The notes under the pieces: model-generated
The model's database searches: none
What the model was told of the DNA's origin: nothing
The model's input: only the letters and a program-made list of their open reading frames with translations
Shown here: positions 1-6,768 of the stretch, one piece after another
Layout: each line of letters opens with the position of its first letter
How positions within the stretch are numbered: position 1 is the first letter of the stretch
Translations under genes and position numbers: made by a program
Virus record (IMG/VR): IMGVR_UViG_3300021440_000094
Coordinates: 1 to 29,013 of that record
Strand: one strand, 5' to 3'
DNA: 29,013 bases
DNA from: a virus

Positions 1-780
1 GTCCCGCTGCTGCAGGCCGGCTTCAATGCGCTGGTCGACCTGGAGAAGATCAGCGGCGGCAGCGCCGAGTCGTTTCTGAAGAACTCGGCCCGCACGGTCG
101 TCTTCAAGTTCGAGAAGGACAGCAACCCGCAGGCGATCACGCAAAACGCAGACGGCTCCGACAGCGGGAAGAGCGTCGGCGAGGTCATCGAGGAGAAGAC
201 CGAGCGCCTGAACAAGAACCTCGACGCCTCGATCGCGCTGGCCGGCGGCGACGCCACGACGCTGCAGACGCAGCAAAGCGACCCGACGAAGCCTTTCGAG
301 GTGGCCGCGAACCTCTTTGCCGCCTCGGTGCAGTTGCCGTTCACCATCCTCTTCGGTCAGCAGACCGGCCGGCTCGCCAGCGACCAGGACAAGCAGGACT
401 ACATCGCGCGCGCCGTTGGGCGCCAGTTGAACGAACTGACGCCGATGCTGGAAGAGTTCATCTCCCGCATGCAGGCGGCCGGGATCATCGAGGCAGGGGA
501 ATTCGAGGTCGAGTGGCCGCCGCTCGACGCGCCGGGCTACGAGGCGAAGGCGGGCCAGCTGGGCAAGCTGACGGCGGCCATGCAGCAGGCGACCGCGGCC
601 GGCCTGGCGGAGCCGCTCTTCGACGCGAACGAGCTGCGCGCCGTGGTGGACTTCGAGCCGCGTCCGGACGACGGCATGCCGCAGGAGGGCGACCCGGGCG
701 TCGACCCGGCGGCCGATCCGACCGCTGACCCGGCAGCGCAGCAGCAGGCGCAGAAGCCGCGCGTGGTGGCGTCGCGATGA
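1..780 (+). CDS. Phage portal protein, DUF1073 type (5' end outside window)
   Basis: The reading frame is open from base 1 and ends at TGA 778-780, so about 259 C-terminal residues are present and the true start lies upstream. The stretch around nt 340-430 (QLPFTILFGQ followed by GRLASDQDKQDY) matches the signature of DUF1073 portal proteins, which form the dodecameric ring at the capsid vertex through which DNA is packaged and ejected. The last ~45 residues are a low-complexity tail rich in Asp, Pro, Ala and Gln. Pfam groups this family with Acb1-like proteins, but no separate Acb1 nuclease domain follows here. The GTG at 301 is only an internal codon. The position directly before a MuF-type gene supports the portal call. 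Confidence 0.85.
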   Translation, partial: VPLLQAGFNALVDLEKISGGSAESFLKNSARTVVFKFEKDSNPQAITQNADGSDSGKSVGEVIEEKTERLNKNLDASIALAGGDATTLQTQQSDPTKPFEVAANLFAASVQLPFTILFGQQTGRLASDQDKQDYIARAVGRQLNELTPMLEEFISRMQAAGIIEAGEFEVEWPPLDAPGYEAKAGQLGKLTAAMQQATAAGLAEPLFDANELRAVVDFEPRPDDGMPQEGDPGVDPAADPTADPAAQQQAQKPRVVASR

Positions 781-1025
781 AGCTCAGCTGTCGTGAGGGT
801 GAGCCTGGCTATGTCGAGTGGGCGACGAAGCATCGCCGTTCGCTGGTATTCCTCGATGGCGTTCGGCAGCGCGACGCGATCCGCTGCGACGAAGAGGCCG
901 GAACGCTGACGCGCTACAAGCGCGACGCCGATGGCAAGCTGGTGCTGAATCGCATGCTCGACGAGATCGAGACCGAGGACTTGACCGGCGTCGTGCGGAT
1001 CGAGCCGTTTGCAGTGGAGGCCTAG
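777..1025 (+). CDS. Small phage protein of unknown function
   Basis: An 82-residue protein starting at ATG 777, which overlaps the portal stop by four bases (ATGA), indicating translational coupling. It is charged and soluble, with no membrane segment or signal peptide and a single Cys pair too far apart for an obvious metal site. I do not recognise a family. Its place between portal and MuF genes suggests an accessory head gene or cargo gene; small genes of variable identity are common at this point in related phages. Existence is supported by the overlap and by length; function is not. Confidence 0.6.
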   Translation: MKLSCREGEPGYVEWATKHRRSLVFLDGVRQRDAIRCDEEAGTLTRYKRDADGKLVLNRMLDEIETEDLTGVVRIEPFAVEA

Positions 1026-1028
1026 ACG

Positions 1029-1430
1029 ATGGGCGCACTCTCGCGGTACCTGCGCAACGTAGCCGGCGGCGGCCTGACCTTCTGGTGCGAGGGCTGCCGA
1101 GAAGCGCACACCGTCTGGGTGGGCGAAGGCAAGGGCCCACGCTGGACCTGGAATGGCGACGTAGAGAAGCCGGTGTTCGGGCCGAGTGTGCTGGTTACCG
1201 GCCACTGGTACACGCCGAAGGGCGAGGCCGACGAGCAGTCTTGGCAGGACGCGGGCTGCCCGCAACCGAGGCCGAACTTCGAGACAGCAGACACCCGCTG
1301 CCACACCTTCGTCGGCTGCAACGGCGCGCAGCCTGGCGAGATCATCTTCCTGAGCGACTGTACGCATGCGCTCGCCGGCCAGGTCAGGCCGCTCGCGCCG
1401 ATGCCGGAGCCGCGCATCATCGAGGCGTGA
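1029..1430 (+). CDS. DUF6527-like protein with Cys/His metal-site motifs
   Basis: A 133-residue protein starting at ATG 1029, three bases after the previous stop. It has a FWCEGC motif followed by EAHTVW, a Trp-rich segment (RWTWNGD), then CHTFV and a C-terminal DCTHALAGQ motif. This pattern is what I know as DUF6527, a small phage family often mislabelled ammonia monooxygenase. The paired Cys and His residues suggest a structural zinc, but that is inference. It ends in an overlap with the MuF gene (TGATG at 1428-1432), so it is expressed with the head genes. Its role in the particle is unknown. Confidence 0.7.
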   Translation: MGALSRYLRNVAGGGLTFWCEGCREAHTVWVGEGKGPRWTWNGDVEKPVFGPSVLVTGHWYTPKGEADEQSWQDAGCPQPRPNFETADTRCHTFVGCNGAQPGEIIFLSDCTHALAGQVRPLAPMPEPRIIEA

Positions 1431-2365
1431 TGCCTCGCACGCGAGCCTCCCGCGACCCGCTCATCCCGGGTAACAAGAAGGACCGAACCGGTGCCGGCGG
1501 CATCCTTCGCCGGGCCGGCGCCGAGATCCGCAAGCGTTTTGCCGTCATCGAGCGCGATGTCCTGGCGCTCTTCGACGCGATCCCTACCTACGCGCTGAAC
1601 GACCGCTTCGGTACGCCGGTGCGCTACGGCCTGACGCCCGACCGGCTCGCCGGCATCGCGCTCGAGCTGCAGGACACGGTGAAGCGCTGGCTCGCCGATG
1701 GCCGCGACGAGAAGGGCGCCTTCTGGTGGGACCGATACGTCGAAGACTCGACGCACCTCGGAACCGTGCAGGAGCAGGCGAACCTCTCGGGCCTGTCCGA
1801 GCAGTACGCCGGCGCGCGCTCGATCGAGGCGATCATCTTCTCCGAGCCGTACCGCGTGCGCATGGCGACCGCCAAGTTCAAGTCGTACGAGCACTGGACA
1901 GGCCTCGCCGCCGAGCAGAAGGCCGAGCTCGCGCAGGCGATCGGCGAAGCGGTGATGGACGGCCTGAACCCGACAGTCGCGCGGAAGAAGATCCAGGATC
2001 TGCTCGAGGTGAGCAAGTCGAAGGCGCTGGCCTACGCGCAGACCGACATCACCGACACGCTTCGCCAGGCTCGGATCGCCGAGGACCAGGCCGCCGAAGA
2101 CGACCTCGGCATCCGCACCGGTGAACTCTGGACCTCGGCCCTGATTCCGACGACGCGGCCCTGGCACGCCAGCCGGAACGGACGGGTCTACACGCGCGAG
2201 GAGGTGAAGGCGTTCTACGCCGAGCGCGGGAACCGGTACAACTGCCGGTGCAGCGTCACCTCCTGCCTTCTCGATGCGGACGGGAAGCCGATCCTGTCGA
2301 AGCGCCTGCAGTCGGCGATGGCGAACGAGCGCAAGGCGTGGCAGGCGGTCCACGGCAAAGGGTGA
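1430..2365 (+). CDS. MuF-type head morphogenesis (minor capsid) protein
   Basis: A 311-residue protein. I chose ATG 1430 because it overlaps the upstream stop (TGATG); the open frame further upstream is only readthrough of the other strand's codon pattern. The C-terminal third carries the MuF signature: a TRPWHASRNGRVY segment near residue 243 and YNCRCSV near residue 270. MuF proteins are minor head proteins bound at the portal and needed for head assembly or ejection. The protein ends shortly after the MuF domain, so there is no C-terminal toxin domain of the kind seen in MuF polymorphic toxins. Its location between portal and protease fits the usual head order. Confidence 0.88.
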   Translation: MPRTRASRDPLIPGNKKDRTGAGGILRRAGAEIRKRFAVIERDVLALFDAIPTYALNDRFGTPVRYGLTPDRLAGIALELQDTVKRWLADGRDEKGAFWWDRYVEDSTHLGTVQEQANLSGLSEQYAGARSIEAIIFSEPYRVRMATAKFKSYEHWTGLAAEQKAELAQAIGEAVMDGLNPTVARKKIQDLLEVSKSKALAYAQTDITDTLRQARIAEDQAAEDDLGIRTGELWTSALIPTTRPWHASRNGRVYTREEVKAFYAERGNRYNCRCSVTSCLLDADGKPILSKRLQSAMANERKAWQAVHGKG

Positions 2366-2377
2366 CGGCGCGGCGCG

Positions 2378-2390
2378 CTCCGTAGCATCC
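2378..2390 (+). promoter_or_regulatory. CTYCSTAGCAT element, copy 1
   Basis: CTCCGTAGCATCC lies between the MuF stop and the protease gene, 26 nt before ATG 2417. It is one of six + strand copies of an 11-mer in the window. Here the downstream gene has its own Shine-Dalgarno sequence, so this copy would act at transcription rather than translation. TAGCAT could be a -10 hexamer; GTGACG 15 nt upstream is a poor -35. Function is inferred only. Confidence 0.4.
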
Positions 2391-2416
2391 GCCAGCAACT
2401 CGACCAAGGGTTGCAC

Positions 2417-3709
2417 ATGGCTGCAAGGAAACGTGTTCACCTTCTGACGGCGGTCAACGCCAGCGCCGTATCGAAGGATGGCGGGAAGTACATCATCCGC
2501 GGCGTCTGCGGGGCGACCGACGACCTCGTGATGAACGGGATGCTCTACCCGGGCGACCAGCTGGCCGCCGCGGCGCCGGGGCTGAACGGCAAGCCGGCAC
2601 CGGCCGGGCATCCGAAGGACTCCGGCGGGCGCTTCATCAGCGCCACGAACGGCGAGGCCCTGCTGTCGGCCTACATCGGCTCGATCTGCACGAACGCGCG
2701 CCACGAGGGCGGCCGGACGCTGGTCGATGTGGTCGTCAACGAGAAGCAGGCGCGGGCGAACGACGCTGGTGCAGCGCTGGTCGATCGCCTCGACGCCGCG
2801 ATCGCCGGCACGAACGCCGAGCCGATCCACGTCTCGACCGGCCTGATGTGCGAGGTCGTCAACGCCGCGGGAGAGTCGCGCGGCAAGAAGTACAGCCGGA
2901 TCGCCGCGAACATCGCCTACGACCACCTCGCGATCCTGCTGAACGACCAGGGGGCCGGAACGCCAGCCGATGGCGTCGGGATGTTCCTGAACGCTGCTGG
3001 GCATGAAGAGGCTGTCGAGGCAGGGCAGATCAGCGATCAGCCGGAAGACAAGCGAAGCGCCGGCCTGAAGCGCTGGCTCCTGCGCCTGCTCGGCAACGCC
3101 TCCGGCGACGTGAGTTTCGACGCGATCAGCTCGGGCCTCTACGCGCTGATGCCCGAAGGCGCATGGCTGCGCGACGTCTTCGACCGCTATGCCGTCTGGA
3201 CCGACGCACAGGGCCAGATGTGGAAGCAGGACTACTCGGTCAGTTCGACCGGCTCCGTAGCATTTTCCAGTGACCCGGTCATGGTGACCCGCCGGGTTGA
3301 ATACCAAGAGGTCACCAACTCCCGAAAGGACGACGACTCCATGAAGCCCCAGATCCTCGCCGCGCTCAACGCGGCCGGCATCAAGACGGACGGCCTGAGC
3401 GACGACGATCTGCTGGCCGCGTACAACTCTTTCGTTCGCAAGCCGGTCGAGGTCAAGCTCGACGCCGCGAACAGCAAGATCGCCGAGCACGAGGCCGCCG
3501 CTCGTGCCGCGGAAGAGCAGGAGGTCACCGCGCTGGCCACCGCGCTCGCCGTGAACTCGTCGCTCACGGTCGACGACCTGAAGAAGCTCGGCAAGGCCCG
3601 CCTCGTCGATCTGAAGGCCAAGGCCGCGCCGGTCATCACCGGCAACAGCGGCGGCCAGCCGGCCGACGAGTTCGCCGGCTACGACATGAACGCCGACCTC
3701 ACCAAGTAA
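2417..3709 (+). CDS. DUF2213-type capsid maturation protease fused to scaffold
   Basis: A 430-residue protein. ATG 2417 is preferred over TTG 2411 because AAGGG at 2406-2410 is correctly spaced to it. Residues 1-200 match DUF2213 prohead proteases: GHP (His65), HVSTGL (Ser140) and YDHLAIL (His170) are plausible catalytic His-Ser-His residues of the herpesvirus-assemblin type, but this assignment is by motif only. Residues from about 309 are an acidic, Ala/Lys/Glu-rich, probably coiled-coil segment typical of scaffold. Such proteins template capsid assembly and then cleave scaffold and coat. It directly precedes the decoration and coat genes, as in other phages. A nested start for the scaffold part is listed separately. 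Confidence 0.85.
   Translation: MAARKRVHLLTAVNASAVSKDGGKYIIRGVCGATDDLVMNGMLYPGDQLAAAAPGLNGKPAPAGHPKDSGGRFISATNGEALLSAYIGSICTNARHEGGRTLVDVVVNEKQARANDAGAALVDRLDAAIAGTNAEPIHVSTGLMCEVVNAAGESRGKKYSRIAANIAYDHLAILLNDQGAGTPADGVGMFLNAAGHEEAVEAGQISDQPEDKRSAGLKRWLLRLLGNASGDVSFDAISSGLYALMPEGAWLRDVFDRYAVWTDAQGQMWKQDYSVSSTGSVAFSSDPVMVTRRVEYQEVTNSRKDDDSMKPQILAALNAAGIKTDGLSDDDLLAAYNSFVRKPVEVKLDAANSKIAEHEAAARAAEEQEVTALATALAVNSSLTVDDLKKLGKARLVDLKAKAAPVITGNSGGQPADEFAGYDMNADLTK
3253..3263 (+). promoter_or_regulatory. CTYCSTAGCAT element, copy 2 (inside protease gene)
   Basis: CTCCGTAGCAT occurs within the protease coding region, 77 nt before the possible internal scaffold start at ATG 3341. The following bases (TTTTCC) depart from the CCC seen at most other copies. 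It could drive extra scaffold mRNA, or be a chance match in coding sequence; the 11-mer match itself is exact to the consensus. Confidence 0.3.
3341..3709 (+). CDS. Possible nested in-frame scaffold protein (Nu3-like start)
   Basis: ATG 3341 is in frame with the protease gene and would give a 122-residue protein identical to its C terminus. AAGGA at 3326-3330 lies 10 nt upstream, a usable ribosome binding site. The predicted product begins MKPQILAALNAAGI, looks like an independent N terminus, and is mostly helical and rich in Ala, Glu and Lys with a likely coiled coil. In lambda, scaffold Nu3 is made from an in-frame start within protease gene C, so the arrangement has a precedent. This is a prediction from the ribosome site and composition; the fused product alone is also possible. 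Confidence 0.4.
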   Translation: MKPQILAALNAAGIKTDGLSDDDLLAAYNSFVRKPVEVKLDAANSKIAEHEAAARAAEEQEVTALATALAVNSSLTVDDLKKLGKARLVDLKAKAAPVITGNSGGQPADEFAGYDMNADLTK

Positions 3710-3721
3710 GGAGCCGACAAC

Positions 3722-4174
3722 ATGGCAGGCAACCGCATTGTCCGCAGCGCCGACGAGTGCATCCGGACCATCACCGACCGCACCGTCTCCGGTGCGCTTC
3801 TCCCCGCGACCGGCGTCTTCGTCGGTGCGACCTCCCTGACGCAAGCCGCTGCCCCGACCGGCGGCCGGCTCGCGCTGCTCGCGAACCGCGACTACTTCGG
3901 CAACTGGCTCGACTCGACCGACCCGCTGCTGACGCCGTACGCCTCCGGTGACTCGGGCGTCGCGATCATGCTCGAGCCGGACCTTGAGGTGTCCTGGGCG
4001 ATGGCCGCGGGCACCTACACGAACGGGCAGGAGCTGACCGTCGGCGCCTCGGGCCGCCTGACGGCTGCCGCGACCACGAACGTCGTCGTCGCGTACTACG
4101 ACCAGGCCGGCGCGACGCTGACCGCCGGCCAGATCGCCGACGTGTGCATCGCGAACTACTACACCAAGGCCTGA
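3722..4174 (+). CDS. Probable capsid decoration/stabilisation protein
   Basis: A 150-residue protein from ATG 3722 with a strong AAGGAG at 3709-3714. It is Ala/Thr/Gly-rich with low Lys content, alternating hydrophobic residues and no membrane segment, consistent with a small all-beta structural protein. It has no motif I can name. The slot between protease/scaffold and major capsid gene is where gpD-like or cement proteins are usually encoded, and the C-terminal half (EVSWAMAAGTYTNGQELTV) looks like a beta-barrel decoration fold. The role is inferred from position and composition. The good ribosome site suggests high expression, as needed for a protein present in hundreds of copies. Confidence 0.6.
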   Translation: MAGNRIVRSADECIRTITDRTVSGALLPATGVFVGATSLTQAAAPTGGRLALLANRDYFGNWLDSTDPLLTPYASGDSGVAIMLEPDLEVSWAMAAGTYTNGQELTVGASGRLTAAATTNVVVAYYDQAGATLTAGQIADVCIANYYTKA

Positions 4175-4200
4175 CGGCTGATCCACAGGAGAACAGGACC

Positions 4201-5205
4201 ATGTTCCGCTTCACCGACATTCAGGCCGCCGCGATCCTCGCCGCGCGCCGCTCGTTCAACGAGGACTCCGCAGCCCTGCAGGCCAACATCGCCCGCCGCG
4301 GCGAGGTGGTCGGCAACTCGATCGCGATCCCGGTCGACGCCTGGCGCCGCATCGATCAGCGCGCGCAGCTGATCGCGCGCAGCCGGCTCTCCGTTTTCAA
4401 CGCGCTCGCCGCCGCGTCGACCATCCCGGTGTCGATCGGTGATCTGGTGAACTACTACCCCCAGATCAGCGATTCGAACGACGTGACCGTCACCATGGAC
4501 GGGCGCAACTCGGGCAAGGCCGATCAGGCGAACGTCGCCTACGTCGGCACGCCGGTCCCGCTGGTCGCGACCGCGGCCCGCTTCGGCTGGCGCCAGATGG
4601 CCGTGATGATGAAGGGCGGCGGCGGCATCGACCTCGCCACCATCACCAACGGCCAGCGCAAGGTCGCCGAGAAGCTCGAGGACATGGCCCTGAACGGCCT
4701 GTCGAGCATCGTCGTCGGCGGATCGACGATCTACGGCCTGCGCAACCTGCCGCAGCGCAACACGGGCAACCACGGATTCGCGCTGGCGACCACGGCCACC
4801 GGTGCGAACTGGCTGACCGCCTTCACGCAGGCGATCAACCTGGCGATCGGCGACAACAACTTCGGCAAGGTGACCTTCTTCGTGAACTACGGCGATTACG
4901 TCGCCGCGGACACGAAGGACTACGCCGCGAACTACCAGGGCACGATTCTGCAGCGCCTGAAGGCGATCAACTCGGTGCAGGACATCATCCCGGCATCGTC
5001 GGTCCCGGCGAACGAGATCCTCGGCGTGGCCGACCTCGGCATGGGCGAGTGGGGCGGCATCCTGCAGGCCATGCCGCTGACCACGCGGCCCCAGGCGCGC
5101 AGCAACCCGGAGGACGACTACACCTTCCAGATGATGGCTGCCGCAGCGCCCCAGCTGCGCTACGACTTCTCGGGACAGTCGCCCTTCGTGCATCTGAGCT
5201 TCTGA
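4201..5205 (+). CDS. Major capsid protein (HK97 fold)
   Basis: A 334-residue protein. ATG 4201 is chosen over the earlier in-frame start because AGGAG at 4187-4191 precedes it by 9 nt and the upstream frame overlaps the decoration gene. Order (protease, decoration, this gene, connector), length and content support the coat protein. Features include an N-terminal helical arm, the segment MALNGLSSIVVGGSTIYGLR resembling the loop region of encapsulin-like coat proteins, and a conserved-looking C terminus (RYDFSGQSPFVHLSF). I think it belongs to the family annotated DUF6260 or encapsulin-like, but cannot confirm that without a search. It would form the icosahedral shell. Confidence 0.85.
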   Translation: MFRFTDIQAAAILAARRSFNEDSAALQANIARRGEVVGNSIAIPVDAWRRIDQRAQLIARSRLSVFNALAAASTIPVSIGDLVNYYPQISDSNDVTVTMDGRNSGKADQANVAYVGTPVPLVATAARFGWRQMAVMMKGGGGIDLATITNGQRKVAEKLEDMALNGLSSIVVGGSTIYGLRNLPQRNTGNHGFALATTATGANWLTAFTQAINLAIGDNNFGKVTFFVNYGDYVAADTKDYAANYQGTILQRLKAINSVQDIIPASSVPANEILGVADLGMGEWGGILQAMPLTTRPQARSNPEDDYTFQMMAAAAPQLRYDFSGQSPFVHLSF

Positions 5206-5216
5206 GGACCAGGACC

Positions 5217-5414
5217 ATGAAGGTGACTATCACCCATCTGAAGGCCCCGTGGCCGGCCGGAGCCGTCGTCGGCTCGGTCGTCGAAGTCGGCGACGCAATT
5301 CCGGCCTGGGCGCTCGGCAAGTGCGTGCCCGCGGCCGACGACGCCGAGGTGACCGTGCCCCCGGCCGCGGAAGCGACCGAGGCGCCGGCCACCGGCAAGA
5401 AGGCGAAGGGCTGA
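5217..5414 (+). CDS. Small head-region protein of unknown function
   Basis: A 65-residue protein starting at ATG 5217, eleven bases after the coat gene stop, with AGGACC repeats upstream giving a weak ribosome site. The N-terminal half (VTITHLKAPWPAGAVVGSVVEVG) is beta-like and would form a small barrel; the C-terminal third is an Ala/Pro/Lys/Glu-rich disordered tail. Proteins of this look are common just after the coat gene in proteobacterial siphophages, but no function is established to my knowledge. It may bind head or connector surfaces. Confidence 0.65.
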   Translation: MKVTITHLKAPWPAGAVVGSVVEVGDAIPAWALGKCVPAADDAEVTVPPAAEATEAPATGKKAKG

Positions 5415-5415
5415 C

Positions 5416-5784
5416 GTGATCACCCCCACGCAGGCGAAGCAGTACCTCGACCTGACGCTCGGCGTCGCCGTCCCCGACTTCATCGTCGCGGCGGCGGTCG
5501 ACAAGGTCGAGGCTGCCGAGCCTGCGATGGTGGCGGCCGGCTACAGCGAGTCCGACCAGGTGCTCGTGCAGAGCATGGCGGTCGCGCTGATCGCCTCCGC
5601 CGGTGATCCGCGGCGAATCCAGTCCCAGGGAGCGCCTTCGGGAGCCTCCCGCTCGTTTAAGAACAGCGACGCCGCGCTCACCGCGCTGCGGCGCGCGCTG
5701 GCGGCGCTCGACACCGCCGGCACCGTGGCCGCGCTTGTCGGCCCTGACCCGTCCCGAACCACGATGCTGATCGTGACCTGCTGA
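5416..5784 (+). CDS. Head-tail connector/adaptor (DUF7370, gp6-like)
   Basis: A 122-residue protein starting at GTG 5416, one base after the previous stop, indicating coupling. It is helical, with an N-terminal TPTQAKQYLDLTLGVAVPDFIV segment and a diagnostic IQSQGAPSGASRSF stretch around residues 68-81, which I recognise from DUF7370-type phage connectors. Such proteins form a ring below the portal to extend the DNA channel. In most relatives the head-closure gene follows directly; here about 5.8 kb of fibre-like genes intervene, which is the main oddity of this locus. Confidence 0.7.
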   Translation: MITPTQAKQYLDLTLGVAVPDFIVAAAVDKVEAAEPAMVAAGYSESDQVLVQSMAVALIASAGDPRRIQSQGAPSGASRSFKNSDAALTALRRALAALDTAGTVAALVGPDPSRTTMLIVTC

Positions 5785-5815
5785 CGCAGGCGCAGCACTC
5801 ACCGGAGCCCCTTGC

Positions 5816-6307
5816 ATGGCTGCAACTGTCCAACTCGTCGAGAAGAACGGCGCCGGAGGCACGACGACCGACAAGACCGGCGGCACCATCCGCTTCAAGA
5901 CGGCCGACAACTCCACGGTCGACCTCGTCGCCCCGATCGTCAAGCCGGCGTCGGGCTCCAACTGGTCCTTTGAGAAGTGGCTGCGGCTGAACATCACCGG
6001 CGGCACGTTCTCCCAGATCACCAACGTCGGCGTCTACAGCGACGGCTCCAGCGGCCTGGGCACCGGCATCAACATCTGGGCGAAGGCGGTCACGACCTAC
6101 GCCACGCCGGCCCTCGGCACGGCGAGCACCGGCTACGCCAACTTCTTCACCTTCGTCACCGGCTCGCGGCTGAGCCTCGGCGCCGGCCCGTTCACGGGCA
6201 CCGGCGAGAAGGGCGACCACTGCGTGATGCTGGCAGAGGTCACCTCGACCGCATCGGGAGGCCTCACGCCGAGCGAGACGCTCACGCTCGCCTGGGACGA
6301 GATCTGA
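5816..6307 (+). CDS. Structural protein of unknown role (beta-rich)
   Basis: A 163-residue protein from ATG 5816, with GGAG at 5805-5808 as a ribosome site. It is rich in Thr, Gly and Ser, poor in Cys, and lacks membrane segments. Aromatic residues recur in a pattern typical of beta sandwiches (SNWSFEKWLRLN, then GINIWAKAV, then GYANFFTFV). It is the first gene of the fibre-like block between connector and head closure. A decoration or base-of-fibre role is plausible because it sits beside head genes, but that is inference. No family recognised. Confidence 0.6.
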   Translation: MAATVQLVEKNGAGGTTTDKTGGTIRFKTADNSTVDLVAPIVKPASGSNWSFEKWLRLNITGGTFSQITNVGVYSDGSSGLGTGINIWAKAVTTYATPALGTASTGYANFFTFVTGSRLSLGAGPFTGTGEKGDHCVMLAEVTSTASGGLTPSETLTLAWDEI

Positions 6308-6310
6308 CGC

Positions 6311-6721
6311 ATGGCCGCACCTGATCTGGCCGCCGTGCAGGACGCGCAGCCATTCGAGATCGTCGACGCCGATGGCGGCGCCAAGGTCGCGAGCAACGGG
6401 CGCGTGAGCCTCACCGTGCTGCCGGACGTGCAGGCCGACGGCGGCGTGCGCCTCTTCAAGCGCCGCGCGATCAAGGGCATCAACGTGCGCCCGGCCGGCG
6501 AGGTCGCGCTGCCGCTGCTGAACCAACTGGCCGGCGAGCTCGTGGCCGACCTCGGCATGCCGTCCTTCGCGGTGGCCGACCGGCTGCGCGCGATCGCCGA
6601 CCAGGTCGTGCCGACACCGCCGCAGCGCGTCGAGTGGGTCGTCGCGGAGGTCGACGGCCGGCTGCGCGTGTACTTCGACGGCGATCGCGTCATCGTCACC
6701 GGCCTGGACCTGAATCCATGA
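6311..6721 (+). CDS. Structural-region protein of unknown function
   Basis: A 136-residue protein from ATG 6311, three bases after the previous stop. It is acidic with a mixed alpha/beta look, a central helical region (PLLNQLAGELVADLGMPSF) and a beta-like C terminus ending in VDGRLRVYFDGDRVIVTGLD. No signal peptide, membrane segment or metal motif. The stop codon overlaps a 15-codon reading frame leading to the Gly-rich gene, so it is probably co-translated with the fibre block. It might be a chaperone or an attachment protein for the fibres that follow, a guess from position only. Confidence 0.55.
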   Translation: MAAPDLAAVQDAQPFEIVDADGGAKVASNGRVSLTVLPDVQADGGVRLFKRRAIKGINVRPAGEVALPLLNQLAGELVADLGMPSFAVADRLRAIADQVVPTPPQRVEWVVAEVDGRLRVYFDGDRVIVTGLDLNP

Positions 6722-6765
6722 CTCTTCATCAACGCATGGTCCGCGCTGCGCGGCGCGTGGGGTAA
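6718..6765 (+). CDS. Possible 15-codon linking ORF
   Basis: ATG 6718 overlaps the preceding stop (ATGA) and runs 15 codons to TAA 6763-6765, three bases before the next start. The peptide MTLHQRMVRAARRVG is basic. It may serve only to carry ribosomes to ATG 6769, or be the remnant of a longer gene. Evidence is the exact stop-start overlap; no function is implied. Confidence 0.25.
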   Translation: MTLHQRMVRAARRVG

Positions 6766-6768
6766 GCA

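Noticed and set aside
1-780. Anti-CBASS nuclease Acb1 fused to the portal
   Set aside because: The family name links DUF1073 to Acb1, but the protein ends in a low-complexity tail, with no additional catalytic domain or paired H-x-T/S motifs seen.
1430-2365. MuF-linked polymorphic toxin
   Set aside because: The protein ends about 40 residues after the MuF motif, leaving no room for a toxin domain.
1022-4186. A 1054-codon open frame on the - strand opposite the head genes, and similar ones at 8883-10877 and 16275-17819
   Set aside because: High-GC coding sequence often leaves the antisense frame open. The translations are Arg/Gly/Val-rich without recognisable domains, and the + strand genes there are well supported.
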